Both the position numbers and the translations under genes were made by a program. A stretch of DNA of 64,000 nucleotides, taken from Flavobacteriales bacterium UBA6057 (lineage in GTDB: Bacteria; Bacteroidota; Bacteroidia; Flavobacteriales_G; Salibacteraceae). Location of the stretch: contig DIYJ01000014.1 of assembly GCA_002428995.1 (NCBI GenBank), positions 1 to 64,000 of the forward strand, given 5' to 3'. This document shows, in pieces, positions 53,448 to 62,200 of the stretch (position 1 is its first letter; each line of letters opens with the position of its first letter). The notes beneath the pieces were generated by a model. That model was not told where the DNA came from and did not search any database. It was given only the letters and a program-made list of their open reading frames with translations.

Positions 53448-54008
53448 ATGGGTTCAGGAAATCAACTGGTTGGTCAATACTTAAATCAATACTACCTCGA
53501 CACGGGTGAGCAAGTGTTTTCCAAGTCTTACTTGGAAGACAGGATTTATATCTCTAAGAACCGTCCTTTTCTGATTTTTTGGGGCTTGATGTTCCTTTTT
53601 GTTGCAGTCTTAACTGCTGTCTTTTTGTTGACACGAGCAAGTGGTAAGGTGTCTTGGTTTTCCATTTGGCTCGGATTATTCCTAACTGGGCTTCCCCTGA
53701 GCATGGCTTTTGTATACCTGAACAGAGCGAAGAATGGGAAGGCCCTCTGTTTTCACCTCAAAGCCCAGAAGGTGCTGCTTCCTCAGGGTTGGGTGCCTTT
53801 CACAGAAGTTGCGGGTCTTACGTTGACCTATCTAAAAACAGGAATAGGGAGTCATAGTATACGCTCATTCCATCTGACCATCGAACTAAAAAACAAGAGT
53901 AAGCTAACCATCGCCCGATCACATGAAAAAGAGATTATTGATCAGATGGCACAAATACTCTCAGAAACTTGCAGCTTCGCTTTAGATCAGAAATATCATA
54001 GCGCCTAA
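53448..54008 (+). CDS. Hypothetical two-helix membrane protein
   Basis: 186 aa. Two adjacent transmembrane helices (FLIFWGLMFLFVAVLTAVFL; WFSIWLGLFLTGLPLSMAF) are followed by a soluble C-terminal domain with a PH-like strand pattern (AQKVLLPQGWVPFTEVAGLT, FHLTIELKNKSKLTIARS). I do not recognise the family. It stands just before the DUF2233-like gene, 9 nt away, so they are likely co-transcribed. Confidence 0.7.
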   Translation: MGSGNQLVGQYLNQYYLDTGEQVFSKSYLEDRIYISKNRPFLIFWGLMFLFVAVLTAVFLLTRASGKVSWFSIWLGLFLTGLPLSMAFVYLNRAKNGKALCFHLKAQKVLLPQGWVPFTEVAGLTLTYLKTGIGSHSIRSFHLTIELKNKSKLTIARSHEKEIIDQMAQILSETCSFALDQKYHSA

Positions 54009-54017
54009 ACTCTAGCG

Positions 54018-54722
54018 ATGACCAGTCTGCTTAGCCTGCCCTTTGTCCTCTTCCTATTTTCCACGAGTGTGTTTGCACAGGAACTAAGAACTGAAGCAAC
54101 AAAGCGGCCTGATGGAGACACTTACACGGTTTTCCATCTAGGCGAACTCAATGCTCGCATCACATCCAAACGTCCCAAACCAGAAGCAAACACCTACCTC
54201 TGTGTAGCAGCCGCCTTTACACGCCTGAACGACAATGGAATTGACGGATTGTACATCTCAAACGGCTCGGTGGTCAATCAGGACAGAATCAATTCCACAC
54301 TGAGTGCAGGACTGCTCATTGTCAATGATAGCTTGTCGATCATGGATACAAAGCGCGGTCGTTTATTGACCAGCAACAGGATCGGTCAAATCTCTGAGGC
54401 ATCGGGTTCTTTCTTCCAGCAAATGGGCCTGGTGAGAAACGGAAAAGCGGAGACATTTAGCGACACCAAGCCATTTCAGCGGAGGGCAGTGGTACAATTC
54501 AAAAATGGAAAGTGGGCAATGGTAGAAAACCAGGTGCCCAAAATGCTGGCTGAATTTGCAAAAGACCTGGTCTCGCTTGATGTTGAGCAGGCGCTTTACC
54601 TGGACATGGGAGCGTGGGACGAGGGTTGGTATCGAACCGAAAATGGCTTAGAGATAATCGGCCAATACAAAACTCAAACCGCCAGACAGTCAAACTGGTT
54701 GGTTTTCTACACCCAGAAGTGA
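54018..54722 (+). CDS. Exported phosphodiester glycosidase-like (DUF2233) protein
   Basis: 234 aa with a signal peptide (LSLPFVLFLFSTSVFAQ). The later part resembles DUF2233 / phosphodiester glycosidase (NAGPA-like) proteins: GLYISNGSVVNQDR, FFQQMGLVRNGKAE, RRAVVQFKNGKW, FAKDLVSLDVEQALYLDMG. The family removes terminal GlcNAc from phosphodiester-linked glycans. Assignment is a pattern match with middling support; alternative: an unrelated periplasmic protein. Confidence 0.55.
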   Translation: MTSLLSLPFVLFLFSTSVFAQELRTEATKRPDGDTYTVFHLGELNARITSKRPKPEANTYLCVAAAFTRLNDNGIDGLYISNGSVVNQDRINSTLSAGLLIVNDSLSIMDTKRGRLLTSNRIGQISEASGSFFQQMGLVRNGKAETFSDTKPFQRRAVVQFKNGKWAMVENQVPKMLAEFAKDLVSLDVEQALYLDMGAWDEGWYRTENGLEIIGQYKTQTARQSNWLVFYTQK

Positions 54723-54737
54723 TCAAACTACTACCGT

Positions 54738-55238
54738 ATGGCACACCCTTCCACCCTTAGACCCAGATTCGAGCGCCTGGCGCCAACCCGCCTGGTGGGC
54801 TTCAAAACAAGAATGTCCATTGCCCAGAATAAAACGGTTGAATTGTGGCAGCGTCTGATGCCGAGAAGAGAAGAAGTGACAAACGCTTCCGGCACCGATC
54901 TCTATTCAGTCGAACGCTATGACAGCCTGGACTTCTTTCAGCAGTTTGATCCTACGCGGGAATTTGAAAAGTGGGCTGCCATCCCGGTCGAAAGCTTCGA
55001 TCAGATTCCGAAAGGGTTCGAGCGATTGGAGCTCCCCGAAGGACTGTATGCCGTGTTTCCATACAAGGGCAAGCCCAGCGAGGCACATGCCACTTTGCAA
55101 TTCATCTTCGGCCAGTGGTTACCACAATCTGAGTGCCAGTTGGAGCAGCGGCCGCACTTTGCGCTAATGGGTGAAAAATACAAGGGAGAAGACCCGGAAT
55201 CCGAAGAAGAATTCTGGATCCCGGTAAGGCTGAAATAA
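54738..55238 (+). CDS. GyrI-like / AraC effector-binding domain protein
   Basis: 166 aa. The pattern fits the stand-alone GyrI-like ligand-binding fold: FERLAPTRLVGFKTRMS, TVELWQRLMPRREEV, EKWAAIPVES, IPKGFERLELPEGLYAVFPYKGK and the late FALMGEKYKGED. No DNA-binding part. Such proteins bind small hydrophobic drugs or cofactors. It is on the same strand, 15 nt behind the DUF2233-like gene. Confidence 0.83.
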   Translation: MAHPSTLRPRFERLAPTRLVGFKTRMSIAQNKTVELWQRLMPRREEVTNASGTDLYSVERYDSLDFFQQFDPTREFEKWAAIPVESFDQIPKGFERLELPEGLYAVFPYKGKPSEAHATLQFIFGQWLPQSECQLEQRPHFALMGEKYKGEDPESEEEFWIPVRLK

Positions 55239-55321
55239 CATGATTTCAGTCAGGTGAAAGGGCGGTCGGGGACATTTCTCGCAGTTTGTACGGCAGTAAT
55301 TTTATCGCCTCATCATCCACT

Positions 55322-56425
55322 ATGCGCATCGTCATTGCAGTTCTGATCAGCGTCCATGCGCTGATTCACGTATTTGGGTTTCTGAAGGCCTTCAAACTGT
55401 CTTCGTTTCAAGGCATATCGGCCTCCGTCTCCAAGCCTCTTGGACTGGCTTGGTTGGCGGCCTTTCTGCTACTCGCGGTCACAGCATTTTTGTTTTTCAA
55501 TCGATCAGCACATTGGTGGTGGATCGGCATCGTTTCGGTGGCGCTCTCTCAGGTGCTCATCATCGCCTTTTGGCAGGATGCAAGATTCGGAACACTTCTG
55601 AATCTCCTTGTGCTTATGCTGGCCGTTCATGGCTATGCGGCACACCATTTCAAGAAGATGATAGCGACCGAGGTGAACGAAATCAATGCCCGGGAATCAA
55701 CCGGGGCAAACAGCCTTGTAACAGAAGAAAGCTTCTCCACACTGCCTGCCCCGGTCAGGCTTTGGCTTACGAGCAGTGGCATGGTGGGGAAAGAAACGAT
55801 CCAAAACGTGTACATGGAGCAGGAAGTACAGATGCTCATGAAACCAGACCAAAAGGAATGGAATGCGGGCATCTCAAGGCAATATGTGACCACTGAATCC
55901 CCCGCATTTCACTGGACCGTTGAATTGAAGATGAATCAATTCCTGCCCGTGGTGGGCCGAGACAAGTTTGAAAATGGAAAAGGAGAAATGCTCATTAAAC
56001 TGCTCTCTCTGTTTCCCGTGGTGAATGAACAGGGCAGTCAAAAGCTGAATCAAGCCACCCTGCAGCGCTACCTTTCAGAAATCGTCTGGTATCCCTCGGC
56101 AGCACTCAGCCCCTACATTACATGGAAACCGATGAGCGAGCATTCGGCCCTGGCTACCATGACCTATGAGGGTACCACCGGCTCCGGAGTATTTCACTTT
56201 CACGAGGACGGAACCTTCAAGGAGTTTTCGGCACAGCGCTACCGGGATGTGAACGATGAGCAGCCCACGCTATGGACCGTAAAAGCGACCAAAACGGAGG
56301 CCATTCACGGCATCAAGCTTCCCACCGAGGCTGAGGTAGAATGGCAGTTAGAAGATGGCCCGTGGAAATGGCTCAAAATGAAGGTGACGCTTGTGGAATT
56401 CAATCCACCTGCCCCGCAGATGTGA
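55322..56425 (+). CDS. Membrane protein, DUF6544/DUF6920-like
   Basis: About 367 aa from the ATG at 55322. Four N-terminal transmembrane helices (IVIAVLISVHALIHVFGFL; PLGLAWLAAFLLLAVTAFLF; IGIVSVALSQVLIIAF; LLNLLVLMLAVHGYAAHHF) are followed by a soluble beta-rich domain (GRDKFENGKGEMLIKLLSLF, LQRYLSEIVWYPSAALSP). The combination is seen in a known but uncharacterised family with the LQRYLSEIVWYP signature. Function unknown. Confidence 0.75.
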   Translation: MRIVIAVLISVHALIHVFGFLKAFKLSSFQGISASVSKPLGLAWLAAFLLLAVTAFLFFNRSAHWWWIGIVSVALSQVLIIAFWQDARFGTLLNLLVLMLAVHGYAAHHFKKMIATEVNEINARESTGANSLVTEESFSTLPAPVRLWLTSSGMVGKETIQNVYMEQEVQMLMKPDQKEWNAGISRQYVTTESPAFHWTVELKMNQFLPVVGRDKFENGKGEMLIKLLSLFPVVNEQGSQKLNQATLQRYLSEIVWYPSAALSPYITWKPMSEHSALATMTYEGTTGSGVFHFHEDGTFKEFSAQRYRDVNDEQPTLWTVKATKTEAIHGIKLPTEAEVEWQLEDGPWKWLKMKVTLVEFNPPAPQM

Positions 56426-56430
56426 GCGCC

Positions 56431-56844
56431 TCAGACCGCCCGCATGCGATTGTTCCGCTTGTTGTGTTCCACTTCGGCCAGGCCCAGATGTTCCATCAGT
56501 GGTGGGATGTACATTCCAAAGCGCCCTTTGAAACCCTTCTTCAATCCATACCAACCGCCAATGGGGTTTTCGGGTGAGCGACCCCAGTGTTCTACCGTAC
56601 CTTCTGCGGTTTGGGCCTTTTCATCTTTGCTGCCCAGCAACATCCAATCGCCATGGGCCTTCAGCATTTCATGCAGATCGTTGAGGCACCGGATGTCATA
56701 GTGAAGGATCGTTGTTTTCACCGTGCACACCAAAATTTCCTGGCCGTCTTTCTCGTCCACGTGCATGGTGTATTCACTGGACAGCGGTGGAGTTTTGAGG
56801 GTCAGTGGATTTTCCTTTGTTCCGATCGATTCTCTGTAGTTCAT
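56431..56844 (-). CDS. Conserved hypothetical cytosolic protein
   Basis: 137 aa, leaderless. It has strand-rich sequence (EYTMHVDEKDGQEILVCTVK, TTILHYDIRCLNDLHEML) and a family-like motif (GSKDEKAQTAEGTVEHWGRS, GGWYGLKKGFKGRFG). I recognise the pattern as conserved but not a name or function. It is convergent with the membrane protein gene, with only 5 nt between them. Confidence 0.72.
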   Translation of the reverse strand: MNYRESIGTKENPLTLKTPPLSSEYTMHVDEKDGQEILVCTVKTTILHYDIRCLNDLHEMLKAHGDWMLLGSKDEKAQTAEGTVEHWGRSPENPIGGWYGLKKGFKGRFGMYIPPLMEHLGLAEVEHNKRNNRMRAV

Positions 56845-56864
56845 GGTATTCAGTGGGTTGGGCT

Positions 56865-57353
56865 TTATTTCTCCGCTGCTTTTTTCAGATCAGCCGTGAA
56901 TTGCTCAAATGATTCATCAAAAGGTGGGATTTTATTGGCGAAAAGTGGAAACATGAATCCTCCAATCTTTTCACTCATGGAGAAGATGGTTGCATCGCCC
57001 TGCTTTTGAAGCGTATAAACGCGCTCGCCCATCGCATCGCCCCAAACCAGACGCTCATTGGGAACAAACTCCTTAACCTTCAGCTTGAAGGTGCGGGTAG
57101 AATCCAGCGTGCTTTTGAGCCTGATCTTTTCCTTCAACGCAATCTCTCCTTCAATCGAAATCACCGTTGAATTCCAGTTGCTGAAGTCCTTCGCATTGGT
57201 CAGCAGCGACCAAATTGCTGCAGGTTCTGCCTGAATGGATTGAGAAATGGAAGTGGTTCTGCTGAATGTCTTCTTTTCAGTGGTCGCCCTTCCTGGTTGA
57301 GCTAGTGCTGATATCATCGTCATCGCCAGTAGTATTGTGAAAACGGCCTTCAT
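56865..57353 (-). CDS. Exported SRPBCC (polyketide-cyclase-like) protein
   Basis: 162 aa. A signal peptide (VFTILLAMTMISALAQ) is followed by the START-like pattern: IWSLLTNAKDFSNWNSTVIS, LRLKSTLDSTRTFKLKVKEF, RLVWGDAMGERVYTLQ and the C-terminal helix (PPFDESFEQFTADLKKAAE). A periplasmic ligand-binding role is likely. The start of its neighbour lies 20 nt downstream on the same strand. Confidence 0.8.
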   Translation of the reverse strand: MKAVFTILLAMTMISALAQPGRATTEKKTFSRTTSISQSIQAEPAAIWSLLTNAKDFSNWNSTVISIEGEIALKEKIRLKSTLDSTRTFKLKVKEFVPNERLVWGDAMGERVYTLQKQGDATIFSMSEKIGGFMFPLFANKIPPFDESFEQFTADLKKAAEK

Positions 57354-57423
57354 TTAGGTATTGCTTTTGCGCGCACAAAAGTGGACGATGCCGTGCGGAC
57401 TCGATTTTACATATGTTAAATAA

Positions 57424-58008
57424 TCACTGCTTGAGCTGGCTACCGGAGCGAATGCGGGAAAGGGTAACCTGGGAAACCTGAAGCATCGAGGCAATGTCCT
57501 TCAGCGGAGCCACTTGAATGAAGCGAGGAAAAGCATACTCAATGTAGCGATAGTTGCTCGTGGCGTCATTGGCCAGCAGGTTTACAAACACATCGATCAG
57601 AGTGGTGTGCAATTGCTCGGTGAGATGGACTCCAAACACCGCCCAGGCATTGGAATCTGAGAACAACTGCAACAGGTTTTGCCGACTGATTTGGTACACC
57701 TCCGTGTCCTCATAAAGCTGAAGGTTGAACCGAGAAGGCTCACCCGAAGTGAAGCTCTTGTATTCGGCCACAAACGTTTGCTCAGGTTTCATCCAGAGGG
57801 TGCTTTCCTCTCCATCGGAGTTGTGGTAATAGCATCGGGTAATGGACGATTGAGCGAAAAACAGATAGTTTGAAACCTGTCCCTCTTTGGCAATGATATC
57901 CTTCGCCTTGTAGGTCTTTCGTTCGAACAATGGCAGGCCCAGTTCAAGCTCAGATTCTGTAAAGGCTGGCTGAATGCTCTTCAGCACTTCAATGATCTTG
58001 GTTTCCAC
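57424..58008 (-). CDS. Crp/Fnr-family transcriptional regulator
   Basis: About 194 aa. I prefer the GTG at 58008 (VETKIIEVLKSIQPAF), which gives the family's usual length, over a TTG 25 codons earlier. The cyclic-nucleotide-binding-like domain is LFERKTYKAKDIIAKEGQVS, NYLFFAQSSITRCYYHN. The C-terminal HTH is reduced: PLKDIASMLQVSQVTLSRIRS. The cAMP-contact residues (RE...) are not evident, as is common in the group. No ligand or target is seen. Confidence 0.87.
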   Translation of the reverse strand: METKIIEVLKSIQPAFTESELELGLPLFERKTYKAKDIIAKEGQVSNYLFFAQSSITRCYYHNSDGEESTLWMKPEQTFVAEYKSFTSGEPSRFNLQLYEDTEVYQISRQNLLQLFSDSNAWAVFGVHLTEQLHTTLIDVFVNLLANDATSNYRYIEYAFPRFIQVAPLKDIASMLQVSQVTLSRIRSGSQLKQ

Positions 58009-58123
58009 GGTGGCTTTGATGTTTGAAACAAATAAAACTGAAAATGTGGAGCCTTCCGAAAATTGGCACTCCCCATTTATCAATGAGCGAAAAGCAGATG
58101 CAAGCAGCTAGCTTTGGCCACGC

Positions 58124-59110
58124 ATGCGGACTCCATTCAGTGACGAGCTGAGAGAACTCGTTGATTTCGATCGTATCCAGAGTGTGGAAACCATCCAATC
58201 GCTCTGGTCTGGCTATGGTTCACTCCTGAGGGTTTTGCTGCAGGGCAGTGAATACAGTTCCGTCATTGTAAAGCACATTGCTCCACCGTCCAATGCAGAG
58301 CATCCCAGAGGCTGGAACTCCAACACCGGTCACCAGCGCAAGCTGCGATCCTACGAAGTGGAAGCTTCCTGGTATCGATTGTACGGTCATCGCACCAACG
58401 CGCATTGCCGCATTCCCAGGCTGCTCGGTTTAAAGTCCTTGGAAGCAGGTTCGCTCCTGGTGCTCGAAGACCTTGACACAGCAGGATTTCCACTGCGCAA
58501 GAGCGACCTCACGCAAGATGAACTCAAAGCATGCCTCACATGGCTGGCGGCTTTCCACGCAGCATTCATGCTGGAGCAACCTGCTGATCTTTGGCCCATA
58601 GGCACCTATTGGCATTTGGATACGCGATGGGAAGAGTACGAAACCATGGCGGCTGGGCCGCTGAAAACACAGGCGAAGAACATCCATCAAAAGCTCAACG
58701 CTTGCAAGTACCAAACAATCGTACACGGAGACGCCAAATACGCCAACTTCTGCTTTGGTGAGGATGGAGCCGTGGCAGCCGTAGACTTTCAATACGCAGG
58801 CGGAGGATGTGGCATGAAAGACGTAGCCTACCTGTTGAGTTGTATTCCCGGGGGTATCAGGCACGAGGAAGTGGAAGCAGCATTACTCACCCACTATTTC
58901 GATGCGCTCCAGTTGCACCTTCATCGCGCTCATTCAACCTTGGATTTCACTGAACTGGAAAACGAGTGGCGAAGACTTTACCCTTTCGCCTGTGCAGACT
59001 TCGAGCGCTTCCTACTCGGCTGGGCGCCCGGGCATTGGAAGTCTTCGGAATACTCGGCCCGACAGGTCAAAAAAGCGCTCACCGCACTTGAAAACGAACC
59101 GTTCGTCTGA
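58124..59110 (+). CDS. APH/EcKinase-fold phosphotransferase
   Basis: 328 aa. A kinase fold of the aminoglycoside-phosphotransferase and ecdysteroid-kinase-like group: catalytic loop IVHGDAKYANFCF (near residue 200) and metal-binding AVDFQYAGGGCGMKDVAYLL (near residue 222). N-lobe signature is SVIVKHIAPPSN. The substrate could be a sugar, choline or a small metabolite; antibiotic resistance is not implied. It is followed by the giant SprB protein gene, 142 nt away. Confidence 0.87.
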   Translation: MRTPFSDELRELVDFDRIQSVETIQSLWSGYGSLLRVLLQGSEYSSVIVKHIAPPSNAEHPRGWNSNTGHQRKLRSYEVEASWYRLYGHRTNAHCRIPRLLGLKSLEAGSLLVLEDLDTAGFPLRKSDLTQDELKACLTWLAAFHAAFMLEQPADLWPIGTYWHLDTRWEEYETMAAGPLKTQAKNIHQKLNACKYQTIVHGDAKYANFCFGEDGAVAAVDFQYAGGGCGMKDVAYLLSCIPGGIRHEEVEAALLTHYFDALQLHLHRAHSTLDFTELENEWRRLYPFACADFERFLLGWAPGHWKSSEYSARQVKKALTALENEPFV

Positions 59111-59252
59111 TGATTATCATATGCATCTTCTTGACTGATAATCGATCCTTACCTAAGTTTGCGAACGATTGAAAACACCCTAAAACACGATTTAAAGAAA
59201 CGGAATCCCCGGCCGTTTTAGACTAGATCCACACACCCAAAACACCCTTATT

Positions 59253-62200
59253 ATGAAGCATCCTATACGCATGCCTCAACGCCTTCTTGCAAGTGCGCTG
59301 AGGAAGGCCGCTTATGCATGCCTGTTTCTTTTTCCGCTGAGCAGTTTCGCGCAACTCAGCGTGGACACCCTCTTTGTTCAGCATGTGAATTGTGCCAACG
59401 GAATGGACGGCAGTATTGGCGTAGCCGCCACCGGAGGAACCACACCCTATTCCTTCATCTGGAGCTCCGGAGCTACAAGCTCTACCGCAAGCAACCTTGC
59501 TGCAGGAACCTACACCGTAACTGTCACTGACAATGGTGGACTGACAGCAACCGTTTCAGCTACAGTCAACAGCCCGAGCACCACAGCCACGCTACTGACC
59601 AGCAAAACCGACATGTCGTGTTTTGGAAACGGGAACGGTGCCATTGACCTTACAATCCTCGATGCCACCACACCAAGAGACAGCGTGGATTTCGGTGCGC
59701 AAACCAGTACCCTGGTCAACTCCAGCACCTACGGTTACCGCTTCCAGGCTCAATCCGACTTCACAATCCTCGCTTTGCGCGTACCACCAGAAGCCGGATC
59801 ACTGGAGCAGTATTTCCAGGTGGTGAAGATGGCTTGCTCTACCTGTACGTTTTACAACGACATCCTCTACCACGGGGCCAACATCACGGGTAATAACTAC
59901 GCCATGGTCAACATTGACGTTGACTCTGGAGATGTGATCGCCATCTTTGGTCACCGCGCATCTTTCTACACTTCCAACTACCTGAATTTCACAGGTGTAG
60001 GAGCCGCTTCTCCTTACACTACGAACGTCAACGGTGACGCCACCCAGTTCGAGAGCATACGAATGCAGGGAGTGATCAACGAGGGACCGATGGACAATGG
60101 TTACGTCAGCACCTTTGGAGCACCCACCAATGTTCCGGGAATTGAGATGATCTACACTGACAGCTTCCCGAACTACTCTTATTCATGGTCGAACGGTGCT
60201 ACTACCCAGGATCTCGAATTCTTGTTTGACAACACCTACACCGTCAGTGTGACATTGGGTGGACAATGCATTGGCTCTGCCAGCGAAACCATCATTGAAC
60301 CGAGTTTGCTTACTGCCACGAAGTCCATCACAGATGCAACAACCTTCAACGGACAGGACGGAGCCATCGACCTCACCACCATGGGCGGCACAGCTCCCTA
60401 TGAATACGAATGGGGAAGCGAGCAGGAAACAGAAGACCTCTCCAACATTCCGGCCGGTCTTTACTACGTTACCATTACGGATGACCGCGATTGTGAAACC
60501 GAGCTGAAGGCTGTGGTGAATCAACCCGACCCCATCATATCAGCGAATGTTCAGATCACTCCCACCACCTGCGCGGGAGGTTCTAACGGAGCCGCAGACA
60601 TGACGGTATCAGGAAGTTTCAGCCCCTTCACTTATGTATGGAGCACGGGAGCGACCACAGAAGACCTCAGTGGATTGTCGTCAGGAAACTACACCGTCAC
60701 GATCACAGATAATTCTGGCAACACGCTGGTGAGAACCATTGGTTTGACCGATGGTAAAAACCCTCCTTACATCGGCTACGAGAGTCTTGCCGGAGACAGC
60801 TGCACCTCAACCCTGGCAATTGAAGTAACCGGTTCGCAAGGCCCTTACAACTACTCCCTCGGTAACATCGCTTCCGGGACATTGACACCTGCTTCTGAAG
60901 TGACGGATTGGGTACAAACTTTTGGTGGAACAAACACCGACTGGCTGGAAGCGATCGAATATGACAAGGACGGAAACATCATCATCACCGGAAGCTTCTA
61001 CAACACCATTATGCTGGACACCATTTCCCTGACAAGCCAGGGAGCATGGGATATCTTCCTCGCCAAGTTCGACCCTGATGGCAATGTCATCTGGGCGCTG
61101 TCTGAAGGAGGATCCAGCTCTGACCGAGGCTTGAAATTGGCGTTGGACACGGCAGGCAACATTTACCTCGGCACGGGCATCGCAAGTACAGTGACCATCG
61201 CAGGGCAGTTGATCATCGGCACTGGTTTTTCAAACCCTGATCCGGTCATCATCAAATACACCCCTGATGGAACAGCGCTTTGGGCCATTCACGGAACAGG
61301 ATCCGGAAACCCCGAAGCGCCTGAAGGCATGGCCGTCACCAGTGACGGTGGTGTAGTTGTAGTTGGTGACATGAGTCAGACCATCACCTTTGATGGCGTT
61401 ACAACCAGCGCTCCTAACAGCTTCTGGTCAGGAGGTTACCACCTGAAGCTAAGCCCATCCGGAAACGTTGAATGGCTCACCTCTTACGAGTCTTCCGGCT
61501 TTGGAGGCCCGTATGATGTGGACGTAGATGCAGAAGACAATGTATACGTGTGTGGCCTGTTCAGAGGGATGCTTCAAATTGGCGGTGTGTTTTACCCGAG
61601 CGGTGGAAGCAACGACATGTTTGTATCCAAGCTCGATGGATCTACAGGAGATCCTATCTGGGGCAAGTGGATGGGCGGTCCCAACTCCAATGTAGCGTAT
61701 GGAATTGAGGCAGACGACCTCGGAAACACGTTGATTGTAGGAACCATTTGGGATTCGCTCAACGTGGATGGAAGCGTCTTTTACAGCCCCTTCAGAAAAC
61801 CGATCATGCTCCGACTGGATCCAGACGGGAACCTGACGTATGGAACCTTACTGCAAACCGGAGGTCAGTACGTATCTGCCATGACGGTCGACTACGAAGA
61901 CAACGTCTACGTGTCCAGCAACGGTTACTGCACCAAGTTCTCCTCCAACGGAGCTTACATCTGGAACAAAAGCCTGGGAAGTGGAAATGGCAGAACCCTG
62001 GCCACCAACGAACAGGGCGATCTGGCTATTGGTGGCTATTACTACACCAGCTTCAGCTTTGATGGGAATACCTATCCGAGCAATGGAAGTGCAGACATGC
62101 TCTTTTTAGAAATTGATGCAGGATCTGCCGTAGACACCGTCACCAACCTGCCCGGAGGCACTTACAATCTCACCATGACCGATGCTTCAGGTTGCTCATC

